NCBI RefSeq assembly: GCF_023091745.1
Contig: NW_026292661.1
Span: forward strand, 868,001-932,000
From: Budorcas taxicolor
Taxonomy: Eukaryota > Chordata > Mammalia > Artiodactyla > Bovidae
Length of the DNA stretch: 64,000 nucleotides
Reading direction: 5' to 3'
Positions 1 through 10,821 of this stretch are shown one piece after another. Positions within the stretch are counted from its first letter, which is position 1. Every line of letters begins with the position of its first letter. A program made the position numbers and the translations under genes. Under the pieces are notes generated by a model. That model saw only the letters and a program-made list of their open reading frames with translations. It was not told where the DNA came from and made no database searches.

Positions 1-1944
1 ATGTCGGGCAACTTCTTGATTTGCACCAAGGGTGTGAAGGACCCTTTCGAAGTTCCAGAGGTGAGGTGTGATCAGCCTCGAGACGCCCCAGCGGAAATGG
101 GCCTCATCTCGCCTCGAGGGGACAACCTCCTGGATTTTCTCGAGTTGCGGCAGGTCTTCTTGAGTTACGACGCGGACCTCAGGGACCCGCTCTTGTGGCC
201 TCAGGAAAGGCCAGTCCCCATGCGAGTTGCTAGGGGCCCTCTCGGGATTCTTCTCCCGTCCATGACGGGGCCTAAGACCTTGTGTGGAGTCGGGGCCGGA
301 ACCTGAGGATTCCTCTCCAGTGTTGCCATGGATCTTGGGGTGCTTCTGAGTCTCCCCAGGGGAGTCAGGCCTCGTCTCGAGTGGGGGCATGCACGTGCGC
401 TTTCCTCCCGAGCTGCAGCAGTAGTGTCACGCTTCCTGTCACGTGGTTCAAGGGATCTGTGGCTTTCCCTCGAGGCTTTCCCTCCAGGCTTTCCCACGAG
501 GCTTTCCCACAGGGCTGGGCCACGTGCCACCTTGGTGTGAGTCGATCCTCGGCGTGAAAGACGAGCCGGTGAAGGGAAAAGAGATTCCTCTGGAATGGAC
601 TGAGACATCTGGGGGACTCTTGGAATGGTGGCACGACCCTGGAGTTCCTCTCGCCGTTCCTGTTGAGAGGGCCTCCTCTTGAGATGCGACGGGAACGCCG
701 GGAACTCTTTCCGGACGAAGCAGGGAAAGGATCCCTCATCTCGAGCTACGAGGCGGAACCGGGGCTCCTCTGGATGTGGGCGGGACCCTCGTGTTTCCTC
801 TCGAGTGGAGACGGGTATGTCGGGAACTTCTTGATTTGCACCAAGGGTGTGAAGGACCCTTTCTAGGTTCCAGAGATGAGGTGTGATCAGCCTCGAGACG
901 CCTCAGCGGAAATGGGCCTCATCTCGCCTAGAGGGGAGAACCTCCTGGATTTTCTCGAGTTGCGGCAGGTCTTCTCGAGTTACGACGGGGACCTCAGGGA
1001 CCCGCTCTGGTGGCCTCAGGCAAGGCCAATCCCCATGCGAGTTGCTAGGGGCCCTCTCGGTATACCTCTCCCTTCCATGCCGGGGCCTAAGACCTTGTGT
1101 GGAGTCGGGGCCGGAACTTGAGGATTCCTCTGCAGTGTTGCCATGGATCTTGGGGTGCTTCTGAGTCTTCCCAGGGGAGTCAGGCCTCGTCTCGAGTGGG
1201 GGCATGCACGTGCGCTTTCCTCCCGAGCTGAAGCAGAAGTGTCACGCTTCCTGTCATGTGGATCAAGGGATCTGTGGTTTTCCCTCGAGGCTTTCCCACG
1301 AGGCTTTCCCACAGGGCTGTGCCACGTGCCACCTTGGTGTGAGTCAATCCTTGGCGTGAAAGACGAGCCGGTGAAGGGAAAAGAGGTTCCTCTGGAATGG
1401 ACTGAGACATTTGGTGGACTCTTGGAATGGTGGCACGACCCTGGAGTTCCTCTCGCCGTTCCTGTAGAGAGGGCCTCCTTTGGAGATGCGACGGGAACAC
1501 CGGGAACTCTTGCCCGACGAAGCAGGGAAAGGATCCCTCATCTCGAGCTACGAGGCGGAAACGAGGCTCCTCTGGATGTGGGCGGGACCCTCGTGTTTCC
1601 TCTCGAGTGGAGACGGGTATGTCGGGCAACTTCTTGATTTGCACCAAGGGTCTGAAGGACCCTTTCGAAGTTCCAGAGATGAGGTGTGATCAGCCTCCAG
1701 ACGCATCAGCGGAAATGGGCCTCATCTTGCCTGGAGGGGAGAACCTCCTGGATTTTCTCGAGTGGCAGCAGGTCTTCTCGAGTTACGACGGGGACCTCAG
1801 GGACCCGCTCTTGTGGCCTCAGGCAAGGCCAGTCCCCATGCGATTTCTAGGGGCCCTCTCGGGATACCTCTCCCTTCTATGCCGGGGCCTAAGACCTTGT
1901 GTGGAGTCAGGGCCGGAACTTCAGGTTTCCTCCCCAGTGTTGCC
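1..1944. repeat. Left-edge monomers (partial, Q', T)
   Basis: This stretch holds the end of one monomer cut by the window edge, a Q' copy from 328 and a T copy from 1143. The segment from base 1 carries uncommon changes (gacaacctcctgg, gacgcggacctc) that recur at about 18.7 kb. The T copy likewise matches the monomer at 19712 (gctgaagcagaag, gagacatttggtgg). The pair therefore looks like a paralogous copy of the stretch beginning near 18.57 kb. Nothing else is present here. Confidence 0.7.
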
Positions 1945-3682
1945 ATGGATCTTGGGGTGCTTCTGAGTCTCCCCAGGGGAGTCAGGCCTCGTCTCGAGTG
2001 GGGGCATGCACGTGCGCTTTCCTCCCGAGCTGCAGCAGTAGTGTCACGCTTCCTGTCATGTGGATCAAGGGATCTGTGGTTTTCCCTCGAGGCTTTCCCA
2101 CGAGGCTTTCCCACAGGGCTGTGCCACGTGCCACCTTGGTGTGACTCGATCCTCGGCGTGAAAGACGAGCCGGTAAAGGGAAAAGAGGTTCCTCTCTAAT
2201 GGACTGAGACATCTGGGGGACTCTTGGAATGGTGGCACGAACCTGGAGTTCCTCTCGCCAGTCCTGTTGAGAGGGCCTCCTCTTGAGATGCGACGGGAAC
2301 GCCGGGAACTCTTTCCCGACGAATCACGAAAGGATCCCTCATCTCGAGCTACGAGGCGGAAACAGGGCTCCTCTGGATGTGGGCGGGACCCTCGTGTTTC
2401 CTCTCGAGTGGAGACGGGTATGTCGGGGAACTTCTTGATTTGCAGCAAGGGTGTGAAGGACCCTTTCGAAGTTCCAGAGGTGAGGTGTGATCAGCCTCGA
2501 GACGCCTCAGCGGAAATGGGCCTCATCTCGCCTGGAGGGGAGAACCTCCTGGATTTTCTCGAGTGGCAGCAGGTCTTCTCGAGTTACGACGGGGACCTCA
2601 GGGACCCGCTCTGGTGGCCTCAGGAAAGGCCAGTCACCATGCGAGTTTCCAGGGCCCCTCTAGGGATTCCTCTCCCGTCCATGCCGTGGGCTAAGACCTT
2701 GTGTGGAGTCGGGGCCGGAACCTGAGGACTCCTCTCCAGTGTTGCCATGGATCTTGGGGTGCTTCTGAGTCTCCCCAGGGGAGTCAGTCCTCGTCTCGAG
2801 TGGGGGCATGCACGTGCGCTTTCCTCCCGAGCTGCAGCACTAGTGTCACGCTTCCTGTCATGTGGATCAAGGGATCTGTGGTTTTCCCTCGACGCTTTCC
2901 CACGAGGCTTTCCCACAGGGCTGTGCCACGTGCCACCTTGGTGTGACTCGATCCTCGGCGTGAAAGACGAGCCGGTAAAGGGAAAAGAGGTTCCTCTCTA
3001 ATGGACTGAGACATCTGGGGGACTCTTGGAATGGTGGCACGACCCTGGAGTTCCTCTCGCCGTTCCTGTTGAGAGGGCCTCCTCTTGAGATGCGACGGCA
3101 CGCCGGGAACTCTTTCCCGAAGAAGCAGGGAAAGGATCCCTCATCTCGAGCTACGAGGCGGAAACGGGGCTCCTCTGGATGTGGGCGGGACCCTCGTGAT
3201 TCCTCTCGAGTGGAAACGGGTATGTCGGGGAACTTCTTGATTTGCACCAAGGGTGTGAAGGACCCTTTCAAAGTTCCAGAGGTGAGGTGTGATCAGCCTC
3301 GAGACGCCTCAGCGGAAATGGGCCTCATCTCGCCTGGAGGGGAGAACCTCCTGGATTTTCTCTAGTTGCGGCAGGTCTTCTCGAGTTACGACGGGGACCT
3401 CAGGGACCCGCTCTGGTGGCCTCAGGAAAGGCCGGTCCCCATGCGAGTTGCTAGGGGACCTCTCGGGATTCCTCTCCCGTCCATGCCGGGGCCTCAGTCC
3501 TTGTGTGGAGTCGGGGCCGGAACCTGAGGATTCCTCTCCAGTGTTTCCATGGATCTTGGGGTGCTTCTGAGTCTCCCCAGGGGAGTCAGGCCTCGTCTCG
3601 AGTGGGGGCATGCACGTGCGCTTTCCTCCCGAGCTGCAGCAGTAGTGTCACGCTTCCTGTCACGTGGATCAAGGGATCTGTG

Positions 3683-3734
3683 GCTTTCCCTCGAGGCTGT
3701 CCCTCGAGGCTTTCCCACGAGGCTTTCCCACAGG
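3683..3734. repeat. 13-bp tandem slippage tract, four-unit allele
   Basis: Four 13-bp units stand in tandem: gctttccctcgag (3683-3695), gctgtccctcgag (3696-3708), gctttcccacgag (3709-3721) and gctttcccacagg (3722-3734). The same place in short monomers has three units, for example 4499-4537. One unit more or less accounts for the 801-803 versus 814-816 bp length classes across the array. Other alleles are gctttccctccag as the second unit (for example in the monomers starting 328, 8403, 25342 and 29380) and a 12-bp gctgtcctcgag with loss of a neighbour (monomers starting 11636, 14871, 32613, 43086 and 44703). Confidence 0.85.
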
Positions 3735-4364
3735 GCTGTGCCACGTGCCACCTTGGTGTGAGTCGATCCTCGGCGTGAAAGACGAGCCGGTGAAGGGAAA
3801 AGAGGTTCCTCTGGAATGGACTGAGACATCTGGGGGACTCTTGGAATGGTGGCACGACTCTGGAGTTCCTCTCGCTGTTCCTGTTGAGAGGGCCTCCTCT
3901 TGAGATGCGACGGGAACGCCGGGAACTCTTTCCCGACGAAGCACGTAAAGGATCCCTCATCTCGAGCTACGAGGCGGAAACGGGGCTCCTCTGGAGGTGG
4001 GCGGGACCCGCGTGTTTCCTCTCGAGTGGAGATGTGTATGTCGGGGAACTTCTTGATTTGCACCAAGGGTGTGAAGGACCCTTTCGAAGTTCCAGAGATG
4101 AGGTGTGATCAGCCTCGAGACGCCTCAGCGGAAATGGGCCTCATCTCGCCTAGAGGGGAGAACCTCCTGAATTTTCTCGAGTTGCGGCAGGTCTTCTCGA
4201 GTTACGACGGGGACCTCAGGGACCCGCTCTGGTGGCCTCAGGCAAGGCCATTCCACATGCGAGTTGCTAGGGGCCCTCTCGGGATACCTTTCCCTTCCAT
4301 GCCGGGGCCTAAGACCTTGTGTGGAGTCAGGGCCGGAACTTCAGGTTTCCTCCCCAGTGTTGCC

Positions 4365-5166
4365 ATGGATCTTGGGGTGCTTCTGAGTCTCCCCAGGGGA
4401 GTCAGGCCTCGTCTCGAGTGGGGGCATGCACGTGCGCTTTCCTCCCGAGCTGCAGCAGTAGTGTCACGCTTCCTGTCATGTGGATCAAGGGATCTGTGGT
4501 TTTCCCTCGAGGCTTTCCCACGAGGCTTTCCCACAGGGCTGTGCCACGTGCCACCTTGGTGTGACTCGATCCTCGGCGTGAAAGACGAGCCGGTAAAGGG
4601 AAAAGAGGTTCCTCTCTAATGGACTGAGACATCTGGGGGACTCTTGGAATGGTGGCACGAACCTGGAGTTCCTCTCCCCAGTCCTGTTGAGAGGGCCTCC
4701 TCTTGAGATGCGACAGGAACGCCGGGAACTCTTTCCCGACGAAGCACGAAAGGATCCCTCATCTCGAGCTACGAGGCGGAAACGGGGCTCCTCTGGATGT
4801 GGGCGGGACCCTCGTGTTTCCTCTCGAGTGGAGACGGGTATGTCGGGGAACTTCTTGATTTGCACCAAGGGTGTGAAGGACCCTTTCGAAGTTCCAGAGG
4901 TGAGGTGTGATCAGCCTCGAGACGCCTCAGCGGAAATGGGCCTCATCTCGCCTGGAGGGGAGAACCTCCTGGATTTTCTCGAGTGGCAGCAGGTCTTCTC
5001 GAGTTACGACGGGGACCTCAGGGACCCGCTCTGGTGGCCTCAGGAAAGGCCAGTCACCATGCGAGTTTCCAGGGCCCCTCTAGGGATTCCTCTCCCGTCC
5101 ATGCCGTGGGCTAAGACCTTGTGTGGAGTCGGGGCCGGAACCTGAGGATTCCTCTCCAGTGTTGCC
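4365..5166. repeat. Representative short-class monomer (802 bp, type P)
   Basis: This is a reference copy of the short class. CTCGAG palindromes lie at 4413, 4506, 4763, 4823, 4916, 4978 and 4998. GGATCC lies near 4752 and CTGCAG near 4450. Three 13-bp units sit at 4499-4537. Type P markers are catgtgg, ggtgtgactcg and ctctctaatgg. There is no plausible gene: stop codons interrupt all six frames, and neighbouring monomers of 802, 803 or 815 bp are not multiples of three, so no frame can run through the array. Confidence 0.85.
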
Positions 5167-5250
5167 ATGGATCTTGGGGTGCTTCTGAGTCTCCCCAGGG
5201 GAGTCAGGCCTCGTCTCGAGTGGGGGCATGCACGTGCGCTTTCCTCCCGA
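4755..5250. repeat. Cryptic 31-bp subrepeat register inside the monomer
   Basis: Cut from 4755 in steps of 31, the sequence gives sixteen consecutive segments (4755-4785, 4786-4816, 4817-4847 and so on to 5220-5250). Many begin with a pyrimidine-rich block ending in ctcgag, followed by a G-rich half containing cggg or gagg. Distances between CTCGAG sites support the register: 93, 93, 62 and 217 bp are exact multiples of 31. The 20-bp step between 4978 and 4998 marks a phase shift. The individual 31-mers are strongly diverged, so this is an old layer beneath the 0.8-kb unit. A 31-bp substructure is known for bovine 1.715 and deer satellite I, which supports the family call. Confidence 0.7.
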
Positions 5251-6783
5251 GCTGCAGCAGTAGTGTCACGCTTCCTGTCATGTGGATCAAGGGATCTGTG
5301 GTTTTCCCTCGACGCTTTCCCATGAGGCTTTCCCACAGGGCTGTGCCACGTGCCACCTTGGTGTGACTCGATCCTCGGCGTGAAAGACGAGCCGGTAAAG
5401 GGAAAAGAGTTTCCTCTCTAATGGACTGAGACATCTGGGGGACTCTTGGAATGGTGGCACGACCCTGGAGTTCCTCTCGCCAGTCCGGTTGAGAGGGCCT
5501 CCTCTTGAGATGCGACGGGAACGCCGGGAACTCTTTCCCGACGAAGCACGAAAGGATCCCTCATCTCGAGCTACGAGGCGGAAACGGGGCTCCTCTGGAT
5601 GTGGGCGGGACCCTCGTGTTTCCTCTCGAGTGGAGACGGGTATGTCGGGGAACTTCTTGATTTGCACCAAGGGTGTGAAGGACCCTTTCGAAGTTCCAGA
5701 GGTGAGGTGTGATCAGCCTCGAGACGCCTCAGCGGAAATGGGCCTCATCTCGCCTGGAGGGGAGAACCTCCTGGATTTTCTCGAGTGGCAGCAGGTCTTC
5801 TCGAGTTACGACGGGGACCTCAGGGACCCGCTCTGGTGGCCTCAGGAAAGGCCAGTCACCATGCGAGTTTCCAGGGCCCCTCTAGGGATTCCTCTCCCGT
5901 CCATGCCGTGGGCTAAGACCTTGTGTGGAGTCGGGGCCGGAACCTGAGGATTCCTCTCCAGTGTTGCCATGGATCTTGGGGTGCTTCTGAGTCTCCCCAG
6001 GGGAGTCAGGCCTCGTCTCGAGTGGGGGCATGCACGTGCGCTTTCCTCCCGAGCTGCAGCAGTAGTGTCACGCTTCCTGTCACGTGGATCAAGGGATCTG
6101 TGGCTTTCCCTCGAGGCTGTCCCTCGAGGCTTTCCCATGAGGCTTTCCCACAGGGCTGTGCCACGGGCCACCTTGGTGTGAGTCGATCCTCGGCGTGAAA
6201 GACGAGCCGGTGAAGGGAAAAGAGCTTCCTCTGGAATGGACTGAGACATCTGGGGGAGTCTTGGAATGGTGGCACGACCCTGGAGTTCCTCTCCCGTTTC
6301 TGTTGAGAGGGCCTCCTCTTGAGATGCGACGGGAACGCCGGGAATTCTTTCCCGACGAAGCAGGGAAAGGATCCCTCATCTCGAGCTACGAGGCGGAAAC
6401 GGGGCTCCTCTGGATATGGGCGGGACCCTCGTGATTCCTCTCGAGTGGAGACGGGTATGTCGGGCAACTTCTTGATTTGCACCAAGGGTGTGAAGGACCC
6501 TTTCGAAGTTCCAGAGATGAGGTGTGATCAGCCTCCAGACGCATCAGCGGAAATGGGCCTCATCTTGCCTGGAGGGGAGAACCTCCTGGATTTTCTCGAG
6601 TGGCAGCAGGTCTTCTCGAGTTACGACGGGGACCTCAGGGACCCGCTCTGGTGGCCTCAGGAAAGGCCGGTCCCCATGCGAGTTGCTAGGGGACCTCTCG
6701 GGATTCCTCTCCCGTCCATGCCGGGGCCTCAGTCCTTGTGTGGAGTCGGGGCCGGAACCTGAGGATTCCTCTCCAGTGTTGCC

Positions 6784-9700
6784 ATGGATCTTGGGGTGCT
6801 TCTGAGTCTCCCCAGGGGAGTCAGGCCTCGTCTCGAGTGGGGGCATGCACGTGCGCTTTCCTCCCGAGCTGCAGCAGTAGTGTCACGCTTCCTGTCATGT
6901 GGATCAAGGGATCTGTGGTTTTCCCTCGAGGCTTTCCCACGAGGCTTTCCCACAGGGCTGTGCCACGTGCCACCTTGGTGTGACTCGATCCTCGGCGTGA
7001 AAGACGAGCCGGTAAAGGGAAAAGAGGTTCCTCTCTAATGCACTGAGTCATCTGGGGGACTCTTGGAATGGTGGAACGACCCTGGAGTTCCTCTCGCCGT
7101 TCCTGTTGAGAGGGCCTCCTCTTGAGATGCGACGGGAATGCCGGGAACTCTTTCCCGACGAAGCAGGGATAGGTTCCCTCATCTCGAGCTACGAGGCGGA
7201 AACGGGGCTCCTCTGGATGTGGGCGGGACCCTCGTGTTTCCTCTCGAGTGGAGACGGGTATGTCGGGGAACTTCTTGATTTGCACCAAGGGTGTGAAGGA
7301 CCCTTTCGAAGTTCCAGAGGTGAGGTGTGATCAGCCTCGAGACGCCTCAGCGGAAATGGGCCTCATCTCGCCTGGAGGGGAGAACCTCCTGGATTTTCTC
7401 TAGTTGCGGCAGGTCTTCTCGAGTTACGACGGGGACCTCAGGGACCCGCTCTGGTGGCCTCAGGAAAGGCCGGTCCCCATTCGAGTTGCTAGGGGACCTC
7501 TCGGGATTCCTCTCCCGTCCATGCCGGGGCCTCAGTCCTTGTGTGGAGTCGGGGCCGGAACCTGAGGATTCCTCTCCAGTGTTGCCATGGATCTTGGGGT
7601 GCTTCTGAGTCTCCCCAGGGGAGTCAGGCCTCGTCTCGAGTGGGGGCATGCACGTGCGCTTTCCTCCTGAGCTGCAGCAGTAGTGTCACGCTTCCTGTCA
7701 CGTGGATCAAGGGATCTGTGGCTTTCCCTCGAGGCTGTCCCTCGAGGCTTTCCCACGAGGCTTTCCCACAGGGCTGTGCCACGTGCCACCTTGGTGTGAG
7801 TCGATCCTTGGCGTGAAAGACGAGCCGGTGAAGGGAAAAGAGGTTCCTCTGGAATGGACTGAGACATCTGGGGGACTCTTGGAATGGTGGCACGACCCTG
7901 GAGTTCCTCTCGCTGTTCCTATTGAGAGGGCCTCCTCTTGAGATGCGACGGGAACGCCGGGAACTCTTTCGCGACGAAGCACGTAAAGGATCCCTCATCT
8001 CGAGCTACGAGGCGGAAACAGGGCTCCTCTGGATGTGGGCGGGACCCTCGTGATTCCTCTCGAGTGGAGACGGCTAGGTCGGGGAACTTCTTGATTTGCA
8101 CCAAGGGTGTGAAGGACCCTTTCGAAGTTCCAGAGGGGAGGTGTGATCAGACTCGAGATGCCTCAGCGGAAATGGGCCTCATCTCGCCTGGAGGGGAGAT
8201 CCTCCTGGATTTTCTCGAGTTGCGGCAGGTCTTCTCGAGTTACGACGGGGACCACAGGGACCCGCTCTGGTGGCCTCAGGAAAGGCCGGTCCCCATGCGA
8301 GTTGCTAGGGGACCTCTCGGGATTCCTCTCCCGTCCAAGCCGGGGGCTAAGACCTTGTGTGGCGTCGGGGCCGGAACCTGAGGATTGCTCTCCAGTGTTG
8401 CCATGGATCTTGGGGTGCTTCTGAGTCTCCCCAGGGGAGTCAGGCCTCGTCTCGAGTGGGGGCATGCACGTGCGCTTTCCTCCCGAGCTGCAGCAGTAGT
8501 GTCACGCTTCCTGTCACGTGGATCAAGGGATCTGTGGCTTTCCCTCGAGGCTTTCCCTCCAGGCTTTCCCACGAGGCTTCCCACAGGGCTGGGCCACGTG
8601 CCACCATGGTGTGAGTCGATCCTCGGCGTGAAAGATGAGCCGGTAAAGGGAAAACAGGTTTCTCTGGAATGGACTGAGACATCTGGGGGACTCTTGGAAT
8701 GGTGGCACGACCCTGGAGTTCCTCTCGCCGTTCCTGTTGAGAGGGCCTCCTCTTGAGATGCGGCGGGAACGCCGGGAACTCTTTCCCGACGAAGCAGGGA
8801 AAGGATCCCTCATCTCGAGCTACGAGGCGGAAACGGGGCTCCTCTGGAGGTGGGCGGGACCCGCGTGTTTCCTCTCGAGTGGAGATGTGTATGTCGGGGA
8901 ACTTCTTGATTTGCACCAAGGGTGTGAAGGACCCTTTCGAAGTTCCAGAGATGAGGTGTGATCAGCCTCGAGACGCCTCAGTGGAAATGGGCCTCATCTC
9001 GCCTAGAGGGGAGAACCTCCTGGATTTTCTCGAGTTGCGGCAGGTCTTCTCGAGTTACGACGGGGACCTCAGGGACCCGCTCTGGTGGCCTCAGGCAAGG
9101 CCAGTCCCCATGCGAGTTGCTAGGGGCCCTCTCGGGATACCTTTCCCTTCCATGCCGGGGCCTAAGCCCTTGTGTGGAGTCAGGGCCGGAACTTCAGGTT
9201 TCCTCCCCAGTGTTGCCATGGATCTTGGGGTGCTTCTGAGTCTCCCCAGGGGATTCAGGCCTCGTCTCGAGTGGGGGCATGCACGTGCGCTTTCCTCCCG
9301 AGCTGCAGCAGTAGTGTCACGCTTCCTGTCATGTGGATCAAGGGATCTGTGGTTTTCCCTCGAGGCTTTCCCAGGAGGCTTTCCCACAGGGCTGTGCCAC
9401 GTGCCACCTTGGTGTGACTCGATCCTCGGCGTGAAAGACGAGCCAGTAAAGGGAAAAGAGGTTCCTCTCTAATGGACTGAGACATCTCGGGGACTCTTGA
9501 ATGGTGGCACGACCCTGGAGTTCCTCTCGCCAGTCCTGTTGAGAGGGCCTCCTCTTGAGATGCGACGGGAACGCCGGGAACTCTTTCCCAACGAAGCACT
9601 AAAGGATCCCTCATCTCGAGCTACGAGGCGGAAACGGGGCTCCTCTGGATGTGGGCGGGACCCTCGTGTTTCCTCTCGAGTGGAGACGGGTATGTCGGGG

Positions 9701-10821
9701 AACTTCTTGATTTGCACCAAGGGTGTGAAGGACCCTTTCGAAGTTCCAGAGGTGAGGTGTGATCAGCCTCGAGACGCCTCAGCGGAAATGGGCCTCATCT
9801 CGCCTGGACGGGAGAACCTCCTGGATTTTCTCGAGTGGCAGCAGGTCTTCTCGAGTTACGACGGGGACCTCAGGGACCCGCTCTGGTGGCCTCAGGAAAG
9901 GCCAGTCACCATGCGAGTTTCCAGGGCCCCTCTAGGGATTCCTCTCCCGTCCATGCCGTGGGCTAAGACCTTGTGTGGAGTCAGGGCCGGAACCTGAGGA
10001 TTCCTCTCCAGTGTTGCCATGGATCTTGGGGTGCTTCTGAGTCTCCCCAGGGGAGTCAGGCCTCGTCTCGAGTGGGGGCATGCACGTGCGTTTTCCTCCC
10101 GAGCTTCAGCAGTAGTGTCACGCTTCCTGTCATGTGGATCAAGGGATCGGTGGTTTTCCCTCGAGGCTTTCACACGAGGCTTTCCCACAGGGCTGTGCCA
10201 CGTGCCACCTTGGTGTGAGTCGATCCTCGGCGTGAAAGACGAGCCGGTGAAGGGAAAAGAGGTTCCTCTGGAATGGACTGAGACATCTGGGGGACTCTTG
10301 GAATGGTGGCACGACCCTGGAGTTCCTCTCGCCGTTCCTGTTGAGAGGGCCTCCTCTTGAGATGCGACGGGCACGCCGGGAACTCTTTCCCGAAGAAGCA
10401 GGGAAAGGATCCCTCATCTCGAGCTACGAGGCGGAAACGGGGCTCCTCTGGATGTGGGCGGGACCCTCGTGATTCCTCTCGAGTGGAAACGGGTATGTCG
10501 GGGAACTTCTTGATTTGCACCAAGGGTGTGAAGGACCCTTTCAAAGTTCCAGAGGTGAGGTGTGATCAGCCTCGAGACGCCTCAGCGGAAATGGGCCTCA
10601 TCTCGCCTGGAGGGGAGAACCTCCTGGATTTTCTCTAGTTGCGGCAGGTCTTCTCGAGTTACGACGGGGACCTCAGGGACCCGCTCTGGTGGCCTCAGGA
10701 AAGGCCGGTCCCCATGCGAGTTGCTAGGGGACCTCTCGGGATTCCTCTCCCGTCCATGCCGGGGCCTCAGTCCTTGTGTGGAGTCGGGGCCGGAACCTGA
10801 GGATTCCTCTCCAGTGTTGCC
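6784..10821. repeat. Mixed monomers P, Q, Q', P, S
   Basis: The monomers at 6784 (P, 803 bp), 7587 (Q, 816), 8403 (Q', 815), 9218 (P, 801) and 10019 (S, 803) do not form a repeated block with each other. The Q'-P pair at 8403-10018 resembles the pair at 29380-30995, including gatgtgtatgtcgg near 8885 and 29862. This suggests a shared ancestral segment about 21 kb apart. No other element is seen. Confidence 0.65.

Larger units (their letters stand above)
1945..6783. repeat. Two P-P-Q trimers (2,420 and 2,419 bp)
   Basis: Monomers at 1945, 2747 and 3549, then at 4365, 5167 and 5969, repeat the order P, P, Q. In each trimer the two short P copies share ggtgtgactcg and ctctctaatgg, and the third copy carries cacgtggatc. 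The 3549 copy is 816 bp and the 5969 copy is 815 bp. The trimers are similar but not identical, so this amplification is older than the pentamer and nonamer further right. A P-P-Q order also occurs at 30195-32612. Confidence 0.7.
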
